Source of the DNA: Paenibacillus terrae
GTDB taxonomy: Bacteria; Bacillota; Bacilli; Paenibacillales; Paenibacillaceae
Length of the DNA stretch: 64,000 nucleotides
Assembly: GCF_005217525.1 (NCBI RefSeq)
Contig: NZ_PNXQ01000016.1
Coordinates: 452,837-516,836 of the forward strand
Direction: 5' to 3'
Within the stretch, counting starts at the first letter, position 1; each line of letters starts with the position of its first letter. The notes under the pieces were generated by a model. That model was not told the DNA's origin and did not search any database. It was given only the letters and a program-made list of their open reading frames with translations. The translations under genes and the position numbers were made by a program. Of this stretch, positions 7,149-15,452 are shown piece by piece.

Positions 7149-9110
7149 ATGAATGAAACCACAATGCAGCGTTTGGAATATGATCGGATCAAAACAAGAG
7201 TTTCCGAATGTGCTTTTTCTTACCTTGGTAAGCGCCATGCCGCTTCCATGCAACCCATTACAGATATCCGTACGATCAAGATCCGCCTTGACGAAGCGAT
7301 GGAAGCCCTCCAGCTCATTCGCCACGGTGCAAGTGTTCCTATCCCCTCGCTGGAAGGGATGGAACACATTCTTCACTTGCTGGGAATCGGATATTTGTTC
7401 AGCGAGCGCGATTTTTCTCACATTGCCCAATTTATCAGAAGTTGCGTTCAACTGATAAAATATATGGGTTCCAAGTCGAATACCGCTCCAAGCGTCAGTG
7501 CCTATGCTTCTTCCATGTATGATATGGAACCGCTTCTGTCTGAAATTGAAAGATGTATTTATTCAGGAAAAGTGACGGACACCGCCAGTAAGGAACTGGC
7601 TAAAATCCGCAAAAAAATAGCAGTCACGGAAGAACGGATCAAAAGAAAACTTGATTCTCTCACCAGCCGTCACCGATCCATCATGCAGGAACATATGACC
7701 AGTCAGCGTGGCGGTCGTTACGTGCTTCCAATCAAAAAAGAGTTTCGAAAACAGGTGAAAGGCAACGTGCTGGATGAATCAGGCAGTGGACAAACGGTTT
7801 ACATTGAGCCTGCCGAGATTGTAAGTCTCCAATACGATCAGAGCGCGAACATCGCAGAAGAAGCAAAAGAAGCAATGAAGGTACTGGGCGACCTAACGGC
7901 ACTTGCTGAGTCATACAGCCGGGAGCTGAGCATCAACACAGAGACAGTAGGCATACTCGACTTTTTATTAGCAAAAGCCAAATACGCCATGACGATGGAT
8001 GCTGTGCCTGTCGAGCTTAACCTTGACGGAATTATAGACATTCGAGGGGCACGTCACCCGTTGATGGAAAAATCTATGGTTCCACTTGATTTCTCAATCG
8101 GTGAAGGCTACTCTTCACTCATCATTACCGGACCCAATACAGGTGGAAAAACGATGGCCCTCAAAAGTGTCGGCCTGTTAACTCTGATGGTACAATCCGG
8201 ACTGCTGGTACCTGTTTCAGAAGGCTCACGAATGGCTGTATTCGAGAACATCGAGGTGGATATCGGAGACGGACAAAGCATCGAGCATGCTTTGAGCACC
8301 TTTTCTGCACATATTCGCAACATGATCGGTATTTTGGAAACGGCAAGCAACTCCACTCTGATCCTGATTGATGAAATGGCATCTGGAACCGATCCGGGCG
8401 AAGGCGTGGGCCTCTCTATCGCGCTGCTGGAAGAATTCCACCGCCGACAGGCAACGGTAGTAGCTACCACGCACTTTAGCGAAATTAAGCATTTTGCCGA
8501 AAATACACCTGGATTTCAGAATGCCCGAATGGAGTTTGATACCGAAACGCTACAACCATTATACCGTCTCCGAATCGGTGAGGCCGGGGAAAGCTACGCA
8601 TACGCCATTGCCTTGAAGCTGGGGATGTGGAATCGGATTATCGAGCGTTCTCAGGCCATTTCTGCGGGCAGAACATCTCAGAACACACAGGAACTGTTTG
8701 TGGTCCCCCCAGCTTCTAAAGATGAGAAGCACAAAACAACAAGTGAACTCTCTCCTAAAAGAGCATCTTTAAAGCACACAGCCACAAAACAGGGGAAACA
8801 AAAACACACTGCCGAACCTATGTCGTTTGCCCTTGGCGATAGTGTTTATGTAGGCTACCTGAATCAGACTGGAATTGTGTACAAAACCGAGGATGAACGA
8901 GGGAATGTAGGTGTTTTAATCCAAGGAGAAAAGCTGAGCATGAATAAAAAGAGGCTCGTCCTTCACATCGCAGCTACTGAATTGTATCCTGACGACTATG
9001 ATCTGGATATCGTTTTAGAAACCAAGGAAAACCGCAAAAAACGGAAGCTTATGGGACGCAAGCATATCGAAGGCTTGATGATTGAATCTCCCCCGGAAAA
9101 TGAAATGTAG
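7149..9110 (+). CDS. MutS2-family ATPase paralogue lacking the Smr domain
   Basis: Cytoplasmic ATPase of 653 residues related to MutS2. The N-terminal core and lever region with a coiled coil (about 140-260) is followed by the MutS ATPase domain: Walker A GPNTGGKT at 328-335, Walker B LILIDE at 404-409 with SGTDP after it, and the switch His in TTHFSEIKH. A KOW-like segment (GDSVYVGYLNQTG) is near 570. Housekeeping MutS2 is about 785 residues and ends in a nuclease-type Smr domain; here the chain stops after the KOW-like part. B. subtilis MutS2 is known to sense collided ribosomes and split them. The attenuator leader suggests this paralogue also serves stalled translation or antibiotic stress, which is inference. 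Start fixed by AAAGGAGAG eight bases upstream. It lies between dif-like sites B and C. Confidence 0.85.
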   Translation: MNETTMQRLEYDRIKTRVSECAFSYLGKRHAASMQPITDIRTIKIRLDEAMEALQLIRHGASVPIPSLEGMEHILHLLGIGYLFSERDFSHIAQFIRSCVQLIKYMGSKSNTAPSVSAYASSMYDMEPLLSEIERCIYSGKVTDTASKELAKIRKKIAVTEERIKRKLDSLTSRHRSIMQEHMTSQRGGRYVLPIKKEFRKQVKGNVLDESGSGQTVYIEPAEIVSLQYDQSANIAEEAKEAMKVLGDLTALAESYSRELSINTETVGILDFLLAKAKYAMTMDAVPVELNLDGIIDIRGARHPLMEKSMVPLDFSIGEGYSSLIITGPNTGGKTMALKSVGLLTLMVQSGLLVPVSEGSRMAVFENIEVDIGDGQSIEHALSTFSAHIRNMIGILETASNSTLILIDEMASGTDPGEGVGLSIALLEEFHRRQATVVATTHFSEIKHFAENTPGFQNARMEFDTETLQPLYRLRIGEAGESYAYAIALKLGMWNRIIERSQAISAGRTSQNTQELFVVPPASKDEKHKTTSELSPKRASLKHTATKQGKQKHTAEPMSFALGDSVYVGYLNQTGIVYKTEDERGNVGVLIQGEKLSMNKKRLVLHIAATELYPDDYDLDIVLETKENRKKRKLMGRKHIEGLMIESPPENEM

Positions 9111-9165
9111 ACGCACATGTATATTCTCAATTTAAAATAAGTTTTTTTGAATGTCAGTGAAATTT

Positions 9166-9210
9166 AATCTGCAAGCGGACACTTTGATTAGAGTGATCCA
9201 CTTGCAGATT
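9166..9210 (+). terminator. Inverted repeat, probable terminator of the MutS2-like gene
   Basis: AATCTGCAAG (9166-9175) pairs with CTTGCAGATT (9201-9210), and inner bases ACACT and AGTG add to the stem. The tail CTACTTGTTG is only moderately T-rich. Confidence 0.5.
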
Positions 9211-9258
9211 CTACTTGTTGTCATTTGAATACATTAATAGGACTCATAAATCTAGTTT

Positions 9259-9286
9259 AACTAACATAATATATATTATGTAATCC
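9259..9286. repeat. dif-like site C (28 bp)
   Basis: Left arm AACTAACATAA, spacer TATATA, right arm TTATGTAATCC. The inner 18 bases are a perfect palindrome core of the type ACATAA-TATATA-TTATGT. The kinase fragment ends 15 bases away. Confidence 0.7.
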
Positions 9287-9300
9287 TATGGTTTATCAGA

Positions 9301-9462
9301 TCATCTTTTAACATCAGCAGGGTCACGTTGTCTAGTGTATTTTTCAATCCAAAAATAGTCATCTCCATTCAAATTCACATATGGGAGTCTCAGAGCCAGC
9401 TTACTTCCAAGCGACGATACTCCCGAGCCTGAAGCTCCAAGGATAAGTATTCTGTTTTTCAA
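9301..9462 (-). pseudogene. P-loop nucleotide kinase fragment
   Basis: This codes for about 53 residues starting near LKNRILILGASGSG, a P-loop of the adenylate-kinase-like or AAA small-molecule kinase type, followed by GDDYFWIEKYTRQRDP. Intact relatives are about 180 residues long, so only the N-terminal third remains. The frame stops 15 bases from dif-like site C. The open frame continues upstream to 9534 but crosses a terminator hairpin and has no usable RBS, so no start can be assigned. It is a dead fragment, probably trimmed by recombination at the site. Confidence 0.6.
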
Positions 9463-9489
9463 ACCTCTTATATCAAACGTCTGTAACAC

Positions 9490-9526
9490 AAAAAAGGCGT
9501 GTCCAAAGTTAAAGGCACGCTCTTTT
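9490..9526 (-). terminator. Terminator of the ROK kinase gene
   Basis: GCGTG (9497-9501) pairs with CACGC (9516-9520), and on the minus strand a six-T tract follows (A run at 9490-9495). It lies 59 bases past the stop codon of the ROK gene. Confidence 0.65.
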
Positions 9527-9584
9527 GTTAACATTTTATTTGTTTGTATTACTCAATCCCTTACTCGTCGAAATATAACTTTTG

Positions 9585-10490
9585 TCATAATTCAAGATGA
9601 TACGATTGTTTGTAGTTATATATAGCGCCTAGCAAATTCGCTTCATTGCCTAATTTACTTTGTTCAATATCTGCACGCACAAAATTATAGATAGATTCCA
9701 TATAAAGCTTCTCCAACTCTTCCCTAATCGTAATTACCAGTAAAGGATTTTCAGATATGCCTCCCCCAATAACAAACTTTTCAGGGTCAAGAATCGATTG
9801 CAAATTAATGATTTGTGTTGCGATGTTCCTACAGTATTCATGAAAAATCGTTTGGATCGCGCGATCACCTTCTTCAATGAACTTGAATACTTGTTCACCT
9901 GTTATTGAATCTGCAGGAAGTCCTTTAGCTTTCGCAACGGTTTTTGTTAAAACAAAACTACTCCCTTGCATACCAAACAAATAATCATCATTGTCTGCAT
10001 ACTCGCTGTTCGTTCTGATGAAGGAGAATTCTCCAGCCGATAAATGGTGACCTTTCAGCAATTTCCCTTGAGAGATGATTCCACCCCCCATCCCTGTTCC
10101 AACTACCAGAACAACACCATCGGTAATCCCTTGTAATGAACCACGCCATGCTTCCCCAAGAGCAGCACACTTTCCATCATTTTCAATCGCTACGGGCTTG
10201 TGAAACGCTTTCTTAAAAACTTCTATCATATTTATATCATTTATATATCTTAATGAACCTCCATGCACCATATGGCCGCTTGCTGAATTCACAATACCTG
10301 GCATACTGACGGCTATACCTTCGCACTCATCCATAAACTGATTAAGAATTTGCTTTAAAGCTACAAGCAGATTCTCAAGTGAGTCCAATGGAGTTTTGAC
10401 TTTACCCTTGCTCATAAATTCACCTTGAAAATACAAACTGAATTTTATAAAAGAGCCGCCAATATCAAAAACCAGTATTTTATTTTTCAT
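9585..10490 (-). CDS. ROK-family sugar kinase
   Basis: ATP-dependent kinase of 301 residues from the ROK family (glucokinase, fructokinase, N-acetylmannosamine or beta-glucoside kinases). The N-terminal phosphate loop FDIGGSFIKF and the substrate block ENDGKCAALGEAWRG (catalytic Asp) are present. The second ATP motif VGTGMGGG and IGGGISEN near the C-terminus complete the fold. There is no helix-turn-helix, so it is an enzyme and not a repressor. The usual zinc-binding CxCGxxGC motif after the conserved His is absent (HHLSAGEFSFIRT instead), as in some beta-glucoside kinases. It has no sugar transporter beside it. Start at 10490 has AAAGGAC about 11 bases upstream. Base use is AT-richer than the core genes, fitting a transferred cassette between sites C and D. 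Confidence 0.85.
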   Translation of the reverse strand: MKNKILVFDIGGSFIKFSLYFQGEFMSKGKVKTPLDSLENLLVALKQILNQFMDECEGIAVSMPGIVNSASGHMVHGGSLRYINDINMIEVFKKAFHKPVAIENDGKCAALGEAWRGSLQGITDGVVLVVGTGMGGGIISQGKLLKGHHLSAGEFSFIRTNSEYADNDDYLFGMQGSSFVLTKTVAKAKGLPADSITGEQVFKFIEEGDRAIQTIFHEYCRNIATQIINLQSILDPEKFVIGGGISENPLLVITIREELEKLYMESIYNFVRADIEQSKLGNEANLLGAIYNYKQSYHLEL

Positions 10491-10801
10491 ACTACGTATA
10501 GTCCTTTCATTGAGCAGTTTTGAGTGGTTCTCTAAATAACGATAATTAATTTTATTGGTTTTGTAAATCCATCATTTTCTTTATCGTTAGTCAGACACCG
10601 TTCTCTTCGTTGGATTTAGTGATAAAGCTAGCTGCATTATTGGCATCGTATTACTATTAAAAAAAGCTTCTGTACCTTTACTTTATTACCTTTGTCAAGG
10701 CAATACCATACTGGCTTTTAATTCACCATTGCTTTCCAATTTATTCTGAATTATTCTAAGGTTTATCATATGACAATCGCTAAAATAAGGAGGCACATCT
10801 A
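10491..10801. other. Intergenic region, 311 bases
   Basis: AT-rich spacer between divergent genes. The only structure seen is a 9-bp inverted repeat, TAACGATAA (10537-10545) with TTATCGTTA (10581-10589), about 50-90 bases upstream of the ROK gene, which could be an operator. TTGACA-like boxes occur on the minus strand but lack a convincing -10 partner. Confidence 0.3.
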
Positions 10802-11249
10802 TTGAATATTACTGTTGAAGAACTCGCTAGGCTTATCGAGGATCATGAAAAAGAATTCTTTTCGATCTCAGAACATGAATTTAATGCCAAACCTTTCCCA
10901 GAAAAATGGTCTAAAAAAGAAATACTAGGGCATCTGTGCGACTCCGCTTCTAATAATCATCGAAGATTTATAATGATTAAGCATTCAAGGTCCCCTGAAA
11001 ATTGAAGCATATGCGCAAAATGATTGGGTTGCAGCTAATCAGTATCAGGAAGCGTTCTCCCACGCGGATGTCATACATCTATGGAAACTATTAAATAAAC
11101 AAATCATAAATATGTTAAACTCATGTACATCACTCGATTTTGAGAAAGAATTTCAAAAAGATGACCAGTCTACCGAAACATTACAGTGGCTAGTTGACGA
11201 TTATATTCAGCATATGCAGCATCATTTGGATCAAATCAATCAAAAATAA
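10802..11249 (+). pseudogene. DinB-family protein gene with a frameshift
   Basis: The first part, from a TTG at 10802 with AGGAGG nine bases upstream, encodes the N-terminus of a DinB_2-type protein (FPEKWSKKEILGHLCDSASNNH, with the first metal-ligand His). The frame breaks near 10985-10995. The +1 frame continues without a gap as LKIEAYAQNDWVAANQYQ and ends QHMQHHLDQINQK at 11249, including the other His ligands. Joined, it would be about 149 residues, normal for the family. DinB-like proteins are four-helix metal-binding enzymes, often thiol transferases or stress proteins. A one-base indel or a sequencing error explains the break; the gene is otherwise well preserved. Confidence 0.75.
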
Positions 11250-11341
11250 GAATAAGTACGATGATAAAGGATACTATGTTCACAATATGGATGACACAAG
11301 TCGTTGATGCGATTTCCAAGTCAGGGTGCAATTCTTTTTTT

Positions 11342-11369
11342 AGTTTACATAATATTTTTTATGTAAACT
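11342..11369. repeat. dif-like site D (28 bp, perfect arms)
   Basis: Left arm AGTTTACATAA, spacer TATTTT, right arm TTATGTAAACT: the arms are exact inverted copies. As I recall the B. subtilis dif site, TTATGTAAACT is its XerD half. It lies 39 bases beyond the 3' end of the tyrosine recombinase gene. Confidence 0.85.
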
Positions 11370-11407
11370 CAATGTGTTTATTTTCAAAATCAACTCCTGG
11401 TATATAC

Positions 11408-12343
11408 TTATAATCCCGTTATTGGTATCTGGACATCCAGCTTGTCCATCGCTTTTTCCTTTTCCCGATCCGTGACATGCGTGTATACAGTGGTGGTCTG
11501 AATGGAAGAGTGTCCCAGCAACTCTTGCACAGTACGCAGATCTGCACCTCTACGCAAAAGCATCGTTGCAAACGTATGACGCAGCTTATGGCTGGAGTAA
11601 GCCACTCGACCTTGCGCACCTTTATCCTGCTGGAATCGCTCGAACGTTTCTGTAGCGATCTGCTGGATAGAGCGAACCGCCAGTCGGCGGCCTTTTTGCG
11701 ACACGAACATCGCATCCTCCTTCCCTCTCCACGGGGTTAATCTTTCCTCCAATGCACGATCTAAAACATCACACACAGCCTCCGGCACCGGGAGCGTACG
11801 CCACTTTCTCCCTTTACCAAACACATCCAGTGTGCGTCGCTCCCGGCTGTAATCCGGGACATTCAAAGAATGAACCTCTCCCACCCGTAATCCCATATAT
11901 ACCATGAGCAGAAAAATAGCCATGTTGCGATTGGCATATTTCCCTTCCACCGCGAGTAAAAATGGCCGAATTTCATTTTCATCCAGGTACACGGGCATAC
12001 GATTCTTTTCGGTCTTTGCTTTTTTAATTCCGAAAGCCGGATTCGTGCTGCACAATTCAAATTCCTGTAGCGCTTTAAAAAAGCTACTCACCGCTGCATG
12101 CTTGCGGTTCCGGGTGCTATCTCCAGCTCCGCCTTCCCGAGCTTTAGACAGATACGACATCACATGAATCTTTTTCACCTGATCGAGTGGTTTATCCCGC
12201 AACGTGAGTAAGAACTGCTTCACATCCCCCGTATAGTTTTTTTGAGTATGTATCGTATACCCTGCATCTTTCATCCAAATCAAAAAAGCTTCCAGTTCCT
12301 CAGCATACACTTCATCAATATCATCTATCATATCCGGCTCCAT
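11408..12343 (-). CDS. Tyrosine recombinase (XerC/XerD-like integrase)
   Basis: Site-specific recombinase of 311 residues. The N-terminal SAM-like DNA-binding domain (about 12-95) is followed by the catalytic domain with all residues present: Arg153 in MGLRVGEV, Lys177 in GKGRKWR, His252 and Arg255 in HKLRHTF, His278 in LGHSSIQT, and nucleophile Tyr287 in TTVYTH. Size and motifs match Xer proteins and simple integrases. The start at 12343 has AAGGGG eight bases upstream; the longer frame to 12364 lacks one. The gene is bracketed by dif-like sites D (39 bases downstream) and F (148 bases upstream), unlike housekeeping xerC or xerD. It is the obvious candidate to act on the site array. Host XerCD could act instead. 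Confidence 0.88.
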   Translation of the reverse strand: MEPDMIDDIDEVYAEELEAFLIWMKDAGYTIHTQKNYTGDVKQFLLTLRDKPLDQVKKIHVMSYLSKAREGGAGDSTRNRKHAAVSSFFKALQEFELCSTNPAFGIKKAKTEKNRMPVYLDENEIRPFLLAVEGKYANRNMAIFLLMVYMGLRVGEVHSLNVPDYSRERRTLDVFGKGRKWRTLPVPEAVCDVLDRALEERLTPWRGKEDAMFVSQKGRRLAVRSIQQIATETFERFQQDKGAQGRVAYSSHKLRHTFATMLLRRGADLRTVQELLGHSSIQTTTVYTHVTDREKEKAMDKLDVQIPITGL

Positions 12344-12431
12344 TTGCCGTACCCCTTTTTTCACCCCGATTACCTCCGTTCCGATTCATCTTCCCAATAT
12401 ACTGTAAAACGTCCATTTTCGCCTACTTTTT

Positions 12432-12452
12432 ATCGACATTCCAATCGACATC
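12432..12452. repeat. Direct repeats upstream of the recombinase gene
   Basis: ATCGACAT occurs twice 12 bases apart (12432-12439 and 12444-12451), about 90-110 bases before the recombinase start. A related GTCGAT lies near 12474. They may be protein-binding iterons or an operator; no protein can be named. Confidence 0.4.
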
Positions 12453-12490
12453 TTGTGCGTGAGGGATAATAAAAGTCGATTTAAACCTAA

Positions 12491-12518
12491 ACTGCGTATA
12501 ATTTATATTATGCGCAGT
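12491..12518. repeat. dif-like site F (28 bp)
   Basis: Left arm ACTGCGTATAA, spacer TTTATA, right arm TTATGCGCAGT, again 11-6-11 with near-inverted arms (one mismatch). The outer bases differ from sites A-E; the left arm resembles the XerC half of the E. coli dif site. It lies on the 5' side of the recombinase gene. Confidence 0.65.
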
Positions 12519-12816
12519 TATTTTAAGCACTTTTTAAGTATAAAATAAAGCCCTTAGCCTTGTCTACCGCCATTTTGACTGATTTTCTCCTAAGATACCG
12601 TTATCATCAGCATCAGAGAGCATATCTAAGAACCCACGGGGTGAGTAGCCGTCGGCGGGACATGGATGATGTGAAAAAGAATTTTGCTGTTTCTCTCCAT
12701 TTTCCCTTCATCATTCAGCACGCTATACTTAAAGAAGTCGGAAGGCAAACTATTTTCAGCTTATATTCATTTCAAAAATGTAAGTTATTCATGACAAAGG
12801 GAGTGTTCATTTATTT

Positions 12817-12984
12817 ATGAGTACCGAAATGCTGGAACGTCGAAGTGAAATTCTAAAACGGAACATCCATCAGTTGCTGGTTCAGGAAAATCAACACGGC
12901 GTGACGCGTCAAGAAAATTATACTTTGCACAAAATGATCAGGGAGCTTCATCAAACTTCTCACGCCTTGAATACTTCCCGTTGA
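12817..12984 (+). CDS. Small hypothetical protein, 55 aa
   Basis: I do not recognise a family. The ATG at 12817 has AAAGGGAG upstream, though at a rather long gap of 13 bases. The product is a charged, soluble, helical peptide with no cysteine or signal (begins MSTEMLERRSEILKRN, ends TSHALNTSR) and could form a short coiled coil. A strong terminator follows 33 bases after the stop, which supports a real transcript. The preceding 298 bases after site F carry no other convincing gene. Confidence 0.55.
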   Translation: MSTEMLERRSEILKRNIHQLLVQENQHGVTRQENYTLHKMIRELHQTSHALNTSR

Positions 12985-13017
12985 TATGAAAAATACGAAT
13001 GTTTAAATTTTTAAATG

Positions 13018-13066
13018 CAAAATAACCTTCAACCCCACTTCCTTAGTGGGGTTGAAGGTTATTTTG
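13018..13066. terminator. Bidirectional terminator
   Basis: AAAATAACCTTCAACCCCAC and its inverted copy form a nearly perfect stem of about 20 bp with a loop around TTCCTTA. T runs occur on both sides, between the small gene on the plus strand and the permease gene ending at 13111. Confidence 0.9.
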
Positions 13067-13110
13067 TCGTGTATAGCTTTTAATGAATAAGTTATGATTT
13101 CTTCGCGATG

Positions 13111-14157
13111 TTATCCCCTGGAGCGACTTAGCAGGTATAGGAAGTATGGAGCACCAATGATGGCCACGATCAAACCTGTCGGGATTTCTTTCTGTAAAGG
13201 TAAGGATCGTGTAATTGTATCCGCCACAAGCACTAACAGTGCCCCAACCAATGCACAGGCCACTAACAGCATCTTATGTTTTGGCCCCACCAGTTTTCTC
13301 GCCAAATGCGGAGCGACTAAACCGACGAAGCCGATTCCACCGCTAACCGATACGCTGGAACTGGCCAATCCAACCGCAGCAGCGAGCAGAAGGATGCGTT
13401 CTTTTTCAATAGATGTACCTAACCCGGATGCCGTTTGATCTCCCAAATTAAGCACATTCATTACATTGGCCTTGTAGTATGCGAAAGGCAGCAGCACCAC
13501 AAGCCAAGGTAACAGTGCCATTACAAATTTCCAGTTGGACCCCCATATACTTCCTGCCAACCAATTGGCAACAAACGTATAACTTTCAGGCGTAAGCTTG
13601 AGAGTTAGGATGATCATCGCAGCACTGATCCCCGCCGCTACACCAATTCCGCTTAACAGTAACCTTGTCGGAGAAATCCCTTCACCCTTTTTGTAAGAAA
13701 GAGCGTAGATCAAAATAGCAGCCGCTCCCGATCCAATCAGCGCAAGGGCAGGTAGTAAAAACAATGAATTCGTTGTTTGCATCGTTGGGAAAAGCAATAC
13801 AAACAGCATAACCATCAGCCCGGCTCCGGCATTAATCCCCAAAATACCAGGGTCCGCCAAACCATTACGTGAAACTCCCTGCATGATACAGCCGGAAACG
13901 GCCAGACCTGCACCGATCAAAACGGAAATAACCATTCGTGGCAATCGGAATTCAAACAGGATTAATTCCTGCTGTGGAGCCCCTTGCCCAAATAAGGTTC
14001 TAAAAAGCTCCATTGGCGAAAGTCGAATAGTTCCTGTATTCGCACTAATGGTAAATGCAGCAATAAGCAGAATGAGCAGAACGATAACAACGATCCAATC
14101 ATGGATTTTTTTACGGTGATCTGCTTTGGCAATAGCTCCAGTCGTGATGTTATTCAT
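13111..14157 (-). CDS. Iron-siderophore ABC permease, FecCD family (second subunit)
   Basis: Membrane permease of 348 residues with about nine or ten hydrophobic segments, one half of a ferric-siderophore importer. Family marks are visible: RLPRMVISVLIGAGLAVSGCIMQGVSRNGLADPGILGINAGA near the N-terminus and the coupling segment GGIGFVGLVAPHLARKLVGPKH that contacts the ATPase. The start at 14157 has AAAGGAGGG; the extra 18 residues of the longer frame overlap the upstream gene and are not needed. It follows the first permease by one base, so the two are translationally coupled. No cognate ATPase gene is nearby, so a shared FhuC/YusV-type ATPase is likely. Confidence 0.9.
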   Translation of the reverse strand: MNNITTGAIAKADHRKKIHDWIVVIVLLILLIAAFTISANTGTIRLSPMELFRTLFGQGAPQQELILFEFRLPRMVISVLIGAGLAVSGCIMQGVSRNGLADPGILGINAGAGLMVMLFVLLFPTMQTTNSLFLLPALALIGSGAAAILIYALSYKKGEGISPTRLLLSGIGVAAGISAAMIILTLKLTPESYTFVANWLAGSIWGSNWKFVMALLPWLVVLLPFAYYKANVMNVLNLGDQTASGLGTSIEKERILLLAAAVGLASSSVSVSGGIGFVGLVAPHLARKLVGPKHKMLLVACALVGALLVLVADTITRSLPLQKEIPTGLIVAIIGAPYFLYLLSRSRG

Positions 14158-14158
14158 C

Positions 14159-15223
14159 TTACAGTGCCCTCCTTTCTTTACGAGCCAGATAAAGGAAGAA
14201 TGGCACCCCAATCAGGGCAATAAGCACGCCTACTGGTGTTTCCTCCGGTGCATTAATCATACGCGCCGCCAGATCGGCAAACACGATGAGTAAAGCTCCC
14301 ATAATGGCCGAGCAAGGAATGATCCAGCGATAATCGACACCTACCAGCTTGCGGGTCATATGAGGAATAATCAGCCCTACAAAGCCGATAGATCCTACCA
14401 GCGACACTGCCGCCCCCGCCAGAATAAGTACCAGGATCATCCCAAGCACCTTTACAATGCCAGTGCGCTGACCGAGACTGAGCGCAATTTCATCCCCCAG
14501 GCTGAGCAACGTAATAGACCGTGACAGCATAAGAGCACCGATAAAGGCTGCCACAACCCAAGGTAAGACAATCCCCAGTTGCACCCACTTGGTTCCGCTA
14601 AGTCCCCCTGCATACCAGAAGGCCAGATCCTGTCCGACATTAAAATACAAGCTGATCGCGTCACCCAAGGCAGACAGCAATGCCGTTACAGCTGCACCCG
14701 CCAATACAAGGCGTACTGGCGTAAGCCCACCCTTGGATATGGAGCTTGTACCATATACCATCACAACAGCTAAGGCCGCGCCAACAAAGGAGTACAGCAT
14801 CAGTTGTAAAAAGGATGACCCGGGAAAAAGAGCAAAACAAATCGCCATCGCCAAACTAGCTCCCGAATTCAATCCAAGCAAACCCGAGTCAGCAAGCGGG
14901 TTGCGGGTCATCCCCTGCATAATTGCCCCCGCCACAGCGAAGCAGACTCCAATCAACACACCACCCAAAATCCGTGGTAGCCTGATTTCCCAAATAATTT
15001 GATGATTTTGTATTTCAGGATTAAAATGAAAGACTGCATTCCATACCTCAAACAGCCTAATTGGAGCTGCGCCAAAAGATAGGGATAAAGCGATACCGAA
15101 TGCCAAAAAGGCTAGTCCGGCTGTTAAGATGAGCGAAGCCGCCCATGGACGTGAGTGGAATGGAGTCGGCGGCTGGCTATTGTTACTCTGGGCGGGACTC
15201 TCCGATGATTCTGATAATTTCAT
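14159..15223 (-). CDS. Iron-siderophore ABC permease, FecCD family (first subunit)
   Basis: Membrane permease of 354 residues, partner of the next gene. After a polar N-terminus of about 28 residues come the FecCD signatures: RLPRILGGVLIGVCFAVAG, IMQGMTRNPLADSGLLGLNSGA and the ATPase-contact loop SIGFVGLIIPHMTRKLVG. This composition is typical of YfiZ/YfhA or FeuB/FeuC carriers for hydroxamate or catecholate siderophores, but the ligand cannot be read. A Fur box lies 71 bases upstream of the start and a terminator separates it from the binding-protein gene, so the permease pair forms its own iron-repressed unit. Confidence 0.9.
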   Translation of the reverse strand: MKLSESSESPAQSNNSQPPTPFHSRPWAASLILTAGLAFLAFGIALSLSFGAAPIRLFEVWNAVFHFNPEIQNHQIIWEIRLPRILGGVLIGVCFAVAGAIMQGMTRNPLADSGLLGLNSGASLAMAICFALFPGSSFLQLMLYSFVGAALAVVMVYGTSSISKGGLTPVRLVLAGAAVTALLSALGDAISLYFNVGQDLAFWYAGGLSGTKWVQLGIVLPWVVAAFIGALMLSRSITLLSLGDEIALSLGQRTGIVKVLGMILVLILAGAAVSLVGSIGFVGLIIPHMTRKLVGVDYRWIIPCSAIMGALLIVFADLAARMINAPEETPVGVLIALIGVPFFLYLARKERRAL

Positions 15224-15293
15224 GACTATTTTTCACCCTTACTGTTGAATAGTATGTAGGCTATCACACAGACCTGCGCTCATGAAGGCATTT

Positions 15294-15312
15294 GATAATG
15301 AGAATTATTATC
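15294..15312. promoter_or_regulatory. Fur box of the permease operon
   Basis: GATAATGAGAATTATTATC, a close match to the 19-bp Fur consensus of inverted GATAAT units. It lies 71 bases before the first permease start, so iron-loaded Fur should repress it. Confidence 0.85.
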
Positions 15313-15395
15313 AAGCAATCTTTACTATTGTAAATTAATGCGCCAATGGCTTCAATAGTAAATTTCGACGAACCCGTGAAGCCCTGCAATTTTGT

Positions 15396-15433
15396 GAAAA
15401 AATAAAGCCCTTTGGCATCAATACCAAAGGGCT
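15396..15433 (-). terminator. Terminator after the first binding-protein gene
   Basis: AGCCCTTTGG (15406-15415) with its perfect inverse CCAAAGGGCT (15424-15433). On the minus strand it is followed by TTATTTTTT. Confidence 0.85.
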
Positions 15434-15452
15434 ACCAGCAACACCTGAGTAA

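Noticed and set aside
12560..12820. Open frame of 86 codons on the plus strand
   Set aside because: No ribosome site, implausible composition, and it overlaps the better-supported 55-residue gene start.
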